From: DATGKK01 sp035294725
GTDB taxonomy: Bacteria > Actinomycetota > Acidimicrobiia > Acidimicrobiales > Bog-793
NCBI GenBank assembly: GCA_035294725.1
Contig: DATGKK010000079.1
Coordinates: forward strand, 1 to 19,683
Length of the DNA: 19,683 bases
Direction: 5' to 3'
Positions 14,178-19,683 of this stretch are shown piece after piece. Under the pieces are notes generated by a model. It did not search any database, had not been told where the DNA came from, and saw only the letters and a program-made list of their open reading frames with translations. Within the stretch, counting starts at the first letter, position 1. Each line of letters begins with the position of its first letter. Made by a program: the position numbers and the translations under genes.

Positions 14178-15686
14178 TCAGCCGACCCCGACATGGTCGG
14201 CACGGCGCTGGCCCGGCTCGCCGTCGATCTCGAAGGCCTCGAGGAACTCGAGCAGGGTGCGCACCCCAAAGCCGGTGCCGCCCTTTCGCAGCTCGTAGCT
14301 CTCCTCCTCGGAGTCGGCGGGCCCGGCGATGTCGAGATGCGCCCAGGGTCGCTCGTCCACGAACTCCTCGAGGAGCAGACCGGCGACGAGGGCGCCCGCC
14401 TGGCGCGCCTTGCCCATGTTCTTCATGTCCGCGATGTCCGAGTCGATGTCCTTTCGGTACTCCCGGGGGAGCGGGAGCCGCCAGAGCGCCTCGCCGGAGC
14501 GTGCGGCCGCCGCCTCGAGGGCGCCGACGACCCGCGAGTCGTTGCCCATGAGGCCCGCCACCTTGCTGCCGAGCGCGACGACGCAGGCGCCCGTCAGCGT
14601 GGCGAGGTCGACGATGGCGTCCGGGTCGCGCTCGGTGGCGAGGACGAGGCCGTCGGAGAGGACGAGGCGGCCTTCGGCGTCGGTGTTGAGGACCTCGATC
14701 GTCTTCCCGTTCCGCGGCCTCAGCACGTCGCCCGGCTTGATCGCGCGCCCGCCCGGCATGTTCTCGGTCACCGGGGCGATCGCTACGACCCGGGCCCTGA
14801 TCCCGAGCGCCGGGCAGGCGCTCACGGCGGCGAGGACGGCGGCGGCTCCGCTCATGTCCGCCTTCATCCCGATCATCGAGTCCGGAGGCTTGAGCGAGAG
14901 CCCCCCGGAGTCGAACGTGATCCCCTTTCCGACAAGGACGACGGTCGGCAGCGCTCCCTCGCCCGGTCCGGGCTCGTAGGTCATCGTGACGAGGCGGGGC
15001 GGCTCGGCCGAGCCCCTCGCCACTCCGAGCAGGCCGCCGAGCCGCTCGGCCACGATCCGCTCCTCGTCCCAGACCTCGATGCTCACCCCGGTCGCGGCCG
15101 CCCGCTCGGCGGCGCGCTCGGCAAGCAGGCGGGGCGTGAGGTCGCCGGGGCCGGTGTTGACGAGGTGGCGGGCGAACTCGACCGCCCCCGCCACGGCGAG
15201 GCCGCGCCGAGCACCCTCCCTTGCGGCCTCGAGGTCGTCGGCGTCGACGACGACCACAAGGCGCTCGAGGGTCATCTTGCCGGCGTCGCTGCGATACCGG
15301 TCGAAGCGGTAGGCCGCCCCGCTCACGCCTTCGACGACCACCTGGGCCAGGCGGCCGGCCGGCACGCCGAGCACGGTCGAGCCGCGCAGGTCGAGCACCG
15401 CCGCTGGGGAGCCGGCGAGAGCCCGCGCGAAGGTGGCCGCGACCCGCCGCAGCTCGGTCTCCCCCGCAGCGGTGAGGTCGCCGGCGCCGGTCACGATCTC
15501 GAGGCGACCAGCGGCCTCCCGGGTGAGGGTCTCCCCGACCTTGCCGGAGAAGTCACGCAGCCGCGCCGCCTCGGCCGGCACCGGCTCGCCTCCGAGCACG
15601 CGCAGGTCGGTCCCGGCCAGGCGGCCGGTGACCGGGACGTCCCCCGGCGGCTCGGCCACCACCTCGACGTCAGCTGGAACGGTCAC
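14178..15686 (-). CDS. pepA: Leucyl aminopeptidase (M17)
   Basis: Two-metal (Zn/Mn) cytosolic exopeptidase that removes N-terminal residues from peptides. 502 residues, the usual length. The N-terminal macro-like domain is divergent, as is normal; the C-terminal catalytic domain is intact. VGKGITFDSGGLSLKP (252-267) gives K254, D259 and K266; MKADMSG gives D277; the signature NTDAEGRL (334-341) gives D336, E338 and R340. These correspond one for one to the metal and catalytic residues of bovine leucine aminopeptidase, offset by four. The GTG at 15686 lies inside the end of the adenosyltransferase gene, with AAAGGAG five bases upstream (minus strand, 15692-15698), so it is expressed by coupling rather than as a leaderless message. 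The kinase gene follows. Confidence 0.96.
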   Translation of the reverse strand: MTVPADVEVVAEPPGDVPVTGRLAGTDLRVLGGEPVPAEAARLRDFSGKVGETLTREAAGRLEIVTGAGDLTAAGETELRRVAATFARALAGSPAAVLDLRGSTVLGVPAGRLAQVVVEGVSGAAYRFDRYRSDAGKMTLERLVVVVDADDLEAAREGARRGLAVAGAVEFARHLVNTGPGDLTPRLLAERAAERAAATGVSIEVWDEERIVAERLGGLLGVARGSAEPPRLVTMTYEPGPGEGALPTVVLVGKGITFDSGGLSLKPPDSMIGMKADMSGAAAVLAAVSACPALGIRARVVAIAPVTENMPGGRAIKPGDVLRPRNGKTIEVLNTDAEGRLVLSDGLVLATERDPDAIVDLATLTGACVVALGSKVAGLMGNDSRVVGALEAAAARSGEALWRLPLPREYRKDIDSDIADMKNMGKARQAGALVAGLLLEEFVDERPWAHLDIAGPADSEEESYELRKGGTGFGVRTLLEFLEAFEIDGEPGQRRADHVGVG

Positions 15687-16263
15687 GTCGTCTCCTTTCG
15701 GCTCGCGCCCGGAGGTGGTCGACCTCGACCGCCCGGGCGAGCAGCCAGCACAGGTCGGAGAGGCGGTTCAGGTACGGGACGATCTGCGAGCCCTCGGTCG
15801 CCGGGAGGCGCACCGCCGCGCGCTCGGCCCGGCGGACGGCGGTCCTCGCGACGTCGAGGGCGGCGCTCGGCGTGCTCTGGCCCGGGACCACGAACTCGGC
15901 CGGCATCACCTCGGCCGCCTCGAGCGCCGCCACCTCGGCGTCGAGGCGGCTCACCATCTCCGCCGTGACGAGCGAGGTCCCCGGCTGCAGGCGCGACCGC
16001 TTCGCCGGCGGCGTCGCCACCTCCGCCATGAGGGTCCACAGGTCCCGCTCGACCGAGACGAGGAGCTCGTCGAGCCTCGACGTCGTGTAGCTGCCGGGAC
16101 CGCTCACCGCGGCGGCCCTCACGGCCGCCCGGGCAGCACCGAGCGCGGCCTGGGCCTCGTCCACCGCGCCGTTGCACTCGATGCGAAGCGAGTCCTTGCG
16201 GACGCGGCCGCCGAACAGCAGCCCGGTCGTGCCGCCGTCTCCTCGCTTGGTCGCGATGCCCAC
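15670..16263 (-). CDS. ATP:cob(I)alamin adenosyltransferase (PduO/MMAB type)
   Basis: Transfers the adenosyl group of ATP to cob(I)alamin to make coenzyme B12. 197 residues. The N-terminal ATP site is IATKRGDGGTTGLLFGGRV (3-21), followed by the VDEAQAALG helix. Near the C-terminus are FVVPGQSTPSAALDVARTAV RRAER and YLNRLSDLCWLLAR. Two usual positions vary: the family's PGGS reads PGQS, and the His before VAR reads Asp. The frame is open to 16647, but the GTG at 16263 sits just before the conserved start and has TAGATT eight bases upstream, so it is taken as a leaderless start. It overlaps pepA by 17 bases. No B12-dependent mutase is in the window. Confidence 0.9.
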   Translation of the reverse strand: MGIATKRGDGGTTGLLFGGRVRKDSLRIECNGAVDEAQAALGAARAAVRAAAVSGPGSYTTSRLDELLVSVERDLWTLMAEVATPPAKRSRLQPGTSLVTAEMVSRLDAEVAALEAAEVMPAEFVVPGQSTPSAALDVARTAVRRAERAAVRLPATEGSQIVPYLNRLSDLCWLLARAVEVDHLRARAERRRRDRSS

Positions 16264-16271
16264 GGGGCCGC

Positions 16272-16277
16272 AATCTA
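16272..16277 (-). promoter_or_regulatory. -10 element (TAGATT) for the adenosyltransferase-pepA-kinase operon
   Basis: Minus-strand TAGATT ends eight bases before the GTG at 16263 with no Shine-Dalgarno between. It fixes the start and implies a leaderless first gene for this operon. Confidence 0.5.
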
Positions 16278-16353
16278 ACGACGGCGGGACCGCAGGCGGG
16301 GCACGGCCGCCCGCCGGTGCGTCGATGAGCTCCCGGGCGGCTACGCCACGGAA

Positions 16354-16359
16354 TAGTCT
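16354..16359 (+). promoter_or_regulatory. -10 element (TAGTCT) for the DMT-type transporter
   Basis: TAGTCT ends six bases before the GTG at 16366. This favours GTG 16366 over the adjacent TTG at 16363 and suggests a leaderless message. Confidence 0.5.
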
Positions 16360-16365
16360 CGCTTG

Positions 16366-17382
16366 GTGCTCGTCGTCGGTCTCAGCCTGCTCGCCGCGCT
16401 CGCGTTCGCCGTCGGGGCCGTGCTCCAGCAGCATGCGGCGGCGGGGCAGCCGGCTGAGCGGCACATGCGGCCGAGCCTCGTGCTCGGGCTGCTGCAGCGC
16501 CCGATGTGGCTCGCCGGGATCGGCATGAACGCCGTCGGCACCCTGCTCCAGCTCGCCGCCCTCTGGCGAGGGTCCCTCGTGACCGTCCAGCCGCTCCTTG
16601 TCTGCGGTCTGCTGTTCGCCCTCCCGATCAACGCCATCTGGCTCCACCGCCGCCGGCCCGGCGTGCGCGAGTGCGCCTCGGCCGGCGCCGTCTGCATCGG
16701 CCTCACTGCCTTCCTTCTCGCGACCGGGCCGACGCCCGGCAAGGGCACGGCGTCGGCCGAGTCGTGGGGGATCGCCCTCGCAGCGCTCGGCTCGGTGGCA
16801 GCCCTCCTCGTGCTCGCGTCCTTCCGGGCACGGGGGCCGTTCCGGCCCGGGCTACTCGCCGTGGCGGCGGGATCGCTGAACGGCCTCTCGGCCGCGTTCA
16901 TCAAGGGGGTCGCCCACTCCCTCGAGGAGGGCTTCCACCACGGGGCCGGCGGAGCCGTCACGGCCGCGCTCGGCAACTGGGAGCTGTACGCCTTTGCGGC
17001 GACGCTGCTGCTCGCCACCCTCCTCGTCCAGAGCGCGTACCAGGCGGGACCGATCCGCTGGTCGCTCCCTGCGCTCACGGCCGCCAACCCGGTGACGAGC
17101 GTGCTGCTCGGGGCGACCGTGCTCTCCGAGCAGGTCCACTCGGGCGCCGCGTCCCTCACCTTCGCGAGCCTCGGCCTCGCCCTCGTCGTCGGCGGCATCC
17201 TCGCGCTGTCGTCGTCCTCGCTCATCACCGGCGAGCCTGCCCCGGGCCCCGCAAGCGCCGTGCAGGCGGGAGCGGCCAGGGCGGTCTTCGATCCCCGGCG
17301 CGCGGACCGGCGCGAGCCGGGCGCCGCCGCTCCGGTCCCGATCGACGTGGTGGTCGAGGCGGTGGCCGAAGCGAGCGACTGA
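16366..17382 (+). CDS. DMT-superfamily membrane protein (EamA/NIPA-like)
   Basis: Inner-membrane protein of 338 residues with about nine or ten helices, resembling drug/metabolite transporters. The first helix is GLSLLAALAFAVGAVLQQ, and GNAxGTLLQLAALxxGxLxxVQPL-type sequence (about 50-75) is the feature that places it near the DMT/NIPA group; the second repeat ends with GPIRWSLPALTAANPVTSVL and a final helix GLALVVGGILAL. The C-terminal 55 or so residues (from ITGEPAPGP) are a hydrophilic, Pro/Ala-rich cytoplasmic tail. The substrate is not predictable; Mg2+ has been proposed for NIPA relatives. It lies 54 bases before the Rrf2 gene, and either promoter arrangement is possible. The final helices are not disrupted and the gene looks intact. 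Confidence 0.85.
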   Translation: MLVVGLSLLAALAFAVGAVLQQHAAAGQPAERHMRPSLVLGLLQRPMWLAGIGMNAVGTLLQLAALWRGSLVTVQPLLVCGLLFALPINAIWLHRRRPGVRECASAGAVCIGLTAFLLATGPTPGKGTASAESWGIALAALGSVAALLVLASFRARGPFRPGLLAVAAGSLNGLSAAFIKGVAHSLEEGFHHGAGGAVTAALGNWELYAFAATLLLATLLVQSAYQAGPIRWSLPALTAANPVTSVLLGATVLSEQVHSGAASLTFASLGLALVVGGILALSSSSLITGEPAPGPASAVQAGAARAVFDPRRADRREPGAAAPVPIDVVVEAVAEASD

Positions 17383-17423
17383 GCGCGTCCCGGGGTCTCG
17401 CCCTCCGGCCGCGACACCAGCCG

Positions 17424-17429
17424 TACCAT
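17424..17429 (+). promoter_or_regulatory. -10 element (TACCAT) for the Rrf2 regulator
   Basis: TACCAT ends seven bases before the GTG at 17437, again without a ribosome binding site, suggesting a leaderless transcript of its own. Confidence 0.5.
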
Positions 17430-17436
17430 TGAGCAC

Positions 17437-17886
17437 GTGAAGGTCTCGACGCGTGGTGACTACGCAAGCCGCGCGCTGCTCTCGCTCGCGCTGCGGGAGG
17501 GAGAGGCCACCCCTACGTCGGTCCGGGACATCGCGGAGCGGACCGGCCTGCCCCAGCCCTACCTCGAGCAGATCCTCCTCGCCGTGAAGGGCGCCGGCCT
17601 CGTCCGCTCGAAGCGGGGAGTGGGGGGCGGCTACGTGCTGGCGAGGCCGGCGAGCGAGATCACCCTCGGCCAGATCGTGAGCGCCGTGGACGGCCCGATC
17701 GTGGTCGGCGACTTCGGCCCGCCCCACCAGAACGGCGCCTGCGACCACGAGGGCCAATGCGTCCTCCTTGCCGTCTGGTCCGAGGTGGGCGAGCACATGC
17801 GCCACCACCTCGACTCCTTCACCCTCGCCGACATGGTGGAGCGGGCTCGGGGCAACGTGCTCGAGCCGGTCGGCCCCCTCGCCTGA
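17437..17886 (+). CDS. Rrf2-family transcriptional regulator
   Basis: DNA-binding regulator of 149 residues. The N-terminal winged helix is clear: MKVSTRGDYASRALLSLAL (1-19), the recognition region DIAERTGLPQPYLEQIL (31-47) and the wing SKRGVGGGYVLARPASEITL (58-77). The dimerisation helix follows with C102 and C108 (ACDHEGQC, Cx5C), then VWSEV and the family's TLADMV. Fe-S sensing members such as IscR and NsrR have a third Cys six positions later; here that position is Trp. It may therefore bind a cluster with other ligands or act as a thiol or small-molecule sensor. Targets are unknown; its own gene and the upstream transporter are obvious candidates. It converges on the second histidine phosphatase with a 10-base gap. 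Confidence 0.93.
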   Translation: MKVSTRGDYASRALLSLALREGEATPTSVRDIAERTGLPQPYLEQILLAVKGAGLVRSKRGVGGGYVLARPASEITLGQIVSAVDGPIVVGDFGPPHQNGACDHEGQCVLLAVWSEVGEHMRHHLDSFTLADMVERARGNVLEPVGPLA

Positions 17887-17896
17887 TCGCGAGCGC

Positions 17897-18517
17897 TCAC
17901 AGGTTCCAGCGGGCGAGGGCGGCGTACTCGTGCGCCCACCCGAGCACCGACACCGCCCCGGTCTCGAGCGGGAGGGACCGGCCACCCTCGTCCCCGAAGC
18001 CCGCCCAGATCGAGGCGAGCATCCGGAGCACGTGACCGTGGGCGACGACGAGCACCGACGCCCCCTCGAGGGCGGGGTCGGCGCGCACCCCGGCGATGAC
18101 CCGCCGCACCCGTGCCGCCACGTCGGCGGCCGACTCGCCGCCGGGGCAGCCGTCCCTGAACAGCTCCCAGCCGGGCCGCTCGGCCTGGATCTGGGGCGTG
18201 GTCCTTCCCTCGTAGGCCCCGTAGTCCCACTCCATGAGGTCCGAGTCGAGCTCCATGCGGTCGCCGTAGCCGGCGAGCCGGCAGGTCGCCTGGGCACGGG
18301 CGAGCGGGCTGCAGAGGACCCGTGCCGGCCCGCGCTCGCCGAGGAGGGCCTCGAGCTTTCCCTGCAGCGCCCGAGCCTCGGTTTCCCCCTCGGGGAGCAG
18401 GGGTAGATCGGTCCTGCCGGTGTGCCGACCGTCCCTGCTCCACTGCGTGGCTCCGTGGCGGACGAGCAGCACCTGCCGGGGGACGCGCGCGATGGCTTCC
18501 GAGCTTGCAGAGGGCAC
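17897..18517 (-). CDS. Histidine phosphatase family protein (second copy)
   Basis: 206 residues from the GTG at 18517. RHG motif VLLVRHGATQW (H21 is the phospho-acceptor), GRTDLPLLPEGETEA, LCSPLARAQATC for the second Arg, E96 in LMEWDYGAYEG as acid/base and H160 in LVVAHGHVLRML. This is the broad GpmB/PhoE-like group; it lacks the long inserts of glycolytic dPGM (GpmA), so it is more likely a phosphatase than a mutase. It is only distantly similar to the copy at 10043. The frame runs open to 18907 across the sigma-factor gene, which is a shadow; the GTG at 18517 has TAGCCT seven bases upstream. It is a single-gene unit facing the Rrf2 gene. Confidence 0.9.
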   Translation of the reverse strand: MPSASSEAIARVPRQVLLVRHGATQWSRDGRHTGRTDLPLLPEGETEARALQGKLEALLGERGPARVLCSPLARAQATCRLAGYGDRMELDSDLMEWDYGAYEGRTTPQIQAERPGWELFRDGCPGGESAADVAARVRRVIAGVRADPALEGASVLVVAHGHVLRMLASIWAGFGDEGGRSLPLETGAVSVLGWAHEYAALARWNL

Positions 18518-18524
18518 CGCGATG

Positions 18525-18530
18525 AGGCTA
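18525..18530 (-). promoter_or_regulatory. -10 element (TAGCCT) for the second histidine phosphatase
   Basis: Minus-strand TAGCCT ends seven bases before the GTG at 18517. It sets that start and fits the leaderless pattern seen at eight other genes here. Confidence 0.45.
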
Positions 18531-18609
18531 ACCCGTGTACCGGGGAGTCTCGCTGTGCGAGGCCCCTCGATGTGAAGCGACAGTGACTCCCGGTTGACAA
18601 GGAGAAGGA

Positions 18610-18690
18610 ATGTCGGCGGCGGCGACGGCGTTGCACATGGCGTACTGGACTGAAGGGAGCTCCGACGATTCCGGGCAACTCGACGATTGA
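18610..18690 (+). CDS. Small upstream ORF (26 codons) before the sigma factor
   Basis: An ATG at 18610 is preceded by AAGGAG (18599-18604) at five bases, the best ribosome binding site in this region. It encodes 26 residues, opening MSAAATALHMAYWTEG and ending in an acidic tail (SGQLDD), with the stop at 18688-18690. The sigma GTG follows after four bases and has no Shine-Dalgarno of its own, so the sigma factor is probably made by re-initiation after this peptide is translated. The peptide has no recognised family. Alternatively the two frames are one gene split by a sequencing slip. Confidence 0.5.
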   Translation: MSAAATALHMAYWTEGSSDDSGQLDD

Positions 18691-18694
18691 CTAC

Positions 18695-19483
18695 GTGAAC
18701 TCGAGCGACCAAGCCGCCGAGCGCTCGGTCGGCGGGGCTGACCGCGGGGCGAACGCGCCCGACCTCATGCGGCTGTTCCTCGACGACCTCGGGAAGTACC
18801 CCCTCCTCAGCGCCGACGCCCAGGTCGAGCTCGCGAAGAGGATCGAGCAGGGCGACGAAGAGGCGCGCGAGAAGATGATCGGCTCGAACCTCCGGCTCGT
18901 CGTGCACTGGGCCCGCCGCTACCAGGGACGCGGCGTCGACCTCGTCGACCTCGTCCAGGAGGGAACCTTCGGCCTCATGCGGGCCGTGGAGAAGTTCGAC
19001 TGGCGCAAGGGCTTCCGGTTCTCGACCTACGCGACCTGGTGGATCCGCCAGGCGCTCCAGCGCGCCGTCCAGTCGAAGGGCCGGGCGATCCGCCTCCCCG
19101 AGGACGCCCTCGCGGCCGAGCTAGAGGCCGATCCCGACCAGGCGCGGCTCCCGAGAGTGGTGGCGAGCCTCGACCAGCCGCTCACGAGCGAGGCGACGGC
19201 CACCTTGGGCGACGTCGTGGCCGCCGACGAGGTTCCCTTCGAGGACGACGTCGTCCACTCGATCAGCCTCGGGCGGCTCGAAGCCGCCGTCGACCGCCTG
19301 CCCGAGCTCGAGCAGAACGTCGTCCGCCTCCGCTTCGGGCTCGACGGCTCGCCGCCCGCCTCGCTCGAGGCGACGGCGAGGGCGCTCGGCATCGGCGTGC
19401 GCCGGGTGCGCCGCATCGAGGCATCCGCCCTTCAGTTCCTCTCCGAGCAGCCCGAGGTCGAAGGCGTCAACAGCGCCGCCTGA
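18695..19483 (+). CDS. RNA polymerase sigma-70 family factor, region 3 largely missing
   Basis: Directs RNA polymerase to promoters; group 2-like (SigB/HrdB-related). 262 residues. Region 1.2 is PDLMRLFLDDLGKYPLLSAD (22-41). Region 2 is GSNLRLVVHWARRYQGRGVD (63-82), DLVQEGTFGLMRAVEKFDW (85-103), then FSTYATWWIRQAL (109-121). After RAIRLP (130-135) the sequence passes straight to EDALAAELEADPDQAR and ASLDQPLTSEATATLGDVV, so roughly 30 residues of region 3.0/3.1, including the usual VHMxE start, are absent. Region 4 (LPELEQNVVRLRFGLDGSPP at 202-221, helix-turn-helix LEATARALGIGVRRVRRIEA at 224-243) is intact. Start GTG 18695 follows the small ORF by four bases. It ends four bases before the convergent RluA-type gene. 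Confidence 0.92.
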   Translation: MNSSDQAAERSVGGADRGANAPDLMRLFLDDLGKYPLLSADAQVELAKRIEQGDEEAREKMIGSNLRLVVHWARRYQGRGVDLVDLVQEGTFGLMRAVEKFDWRKGFRFSTYATWWIRQALQRAVQSKGRAIRLPEDALAAELEADPDQARLPRVVASLDQPLTSEATATLGDVVAADEVPFEDDVVHSISLGRLEAAVDRLPELEQNVVRLRFGLDGSPPASLEATARALGIGVRRVRRIEASALQFLSEQPEVEGVNSAA

Positions 19484-19487
19484 GAGC

Positions 19488-19683
19488 TCATGAGAGCCGC
19501 CGCCTGGCGGCGGTGAAGTCCTCCGGCGGCTCCGACGCGAAGCGGACACGTTCCCCGCTCGCCGGATGGACAAAGCCGAGCCGGGCGGCGTGCAGCATCG
19601 GCCGCCCGAGCGGGAGCGCCCCCCGCGACCCGCCGTAGCGGCTGTCTCCGAGGAGGGGATGGCCGATGGCGGCGAGGTGGACC
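19488..19683 (-). CDS. RluA-family pseudouridine synthase, C-terminal fragment (5' end outside window)
   Basis: Isomerises uridine to pseudouridine in rRNA or tRNA. Only the last 65 codons are visible; the gene enters from the right edge. The fragment reads VHLAAIGHPLLGDSRYGG, then LPLGRPMLHAARLGFVHPAS and GERVRFASEPPEDF, ending in RRRLS. This is the conserved RluA/RluD tail (the GHPLxGDxxYG, LHAxxLxFxHPxxG and PxDF elements). The catalytic Asp (HRLD motif) lies outside the window. The stop is four bases from that of the sigma factor. A perfect G+C inverted repeat at 19496-19513 lies in its last codons and could help terminate the sigma transcript. Confidence 0.9.
   Translation of the reverse strand, partial: VHLAAIGHPLLGDSRYGGSRGALPLGRPMLHAARLGFVHPASGERVRFASEPPEDFTAARRRLS

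Noticed and set aside
14040..15968. A 642-codon plus-strand frame
   Set aside because: It is antisense to pepA, whose full set of catalytic residues is on the minus strand.
18594..18599. TTGACA as a -35 for the sigma-factor gene
   Set aside because: No -10 hexamer lies 16-18 bases downstream, and a start there would remove the ribosome binding site of the small upstream ORF.
19496..19513. G+C inverted repeat as a dedicated terminator for the sigma gene
   Set aside because: It lies within the coding end of the RluA-type gene, has almost no loop and no T-tract. It may be simple codon repetition (GCC/CGG), so it is mentioned only as a possibility in that gene's entry.

Overview
The window is a very G+C-rich actinobacterial chromosome segment. 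Several things point to a deep-branching actinobacterium, and Acidimicrobiia-like is my best guess. These are GTG starts, many apparently leaderless genes, a HAIR-like heat-shock operator, a DUF11 surface protein with a degenerate sortase-type C-terminus, and the pairing of a C4 zinc-ribbon protein with a histidine phosphatase. The lineage call is inference; no rRNA or other taxonomic marker is present.

Layout. 1-3171: the C-terminal end of a cytochrome P450 (+) meets a minus-strand block of 3-hydroxyacyl-CoA dehydrogenase and exonuclease VII (xseB, xseA). 3297-8899: three co-oriented genes for the cell envelope. Two encode polytopic proteins built from the same duplicated four-helix unit. 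The first of these also carries a Met-rich linker and an outward-facing His/Cys-rich domain. Between them lies a secreted glycine-rich/DUF11 protein with a sortase-like tail. I do not recognise this cluster as a described system, and it is the best candidate for new biology here. 8945-9295: RNase P RNA on the minus strand. 9401-9911: an Hsp20 gene with a clear promoter and an HspR-type operator over its -10.

10043-12250 (minus): an inositol-monophosphatase-family enzyme, a coiled-coil/C4 zinc-ribbon protein and a histidine phosphatase. 12294-13240 (plus): a conserved-looking protein of unknown function and a small lipoprotein starting at TTG. 13226-16263 (minus): an ATP:cob(I)alamin adenosyltransferase, leucyl aminopeptidase and a PpgK-like ROK kinase in one overlapping or tightly spaced run. 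16366-17886 (plus): a DMT-type membrane protein and an Rrf2 regulator. 17897-18517 (minus): a second histidine phosphatase. 18610-19483 (plus): a 26-codon upstream ORF followed four bases later by a sigma-70 factor lacking most of region 3. The window ends in the C-terminus of an RluA-family pseudouridine synthase (minus).

At nine starts a TANNNT hexamer ends only 6-9 bases before an ATG or GTG that has no Shine-Dalgarno sequence, which suggests leaderless mRNAs. Genes inside operons or under special control (pepA, hsp20, the 638-residue membrane protein, the upstream ORF of the sigma gene) have strong purine-rich ribosome binding sites instead.
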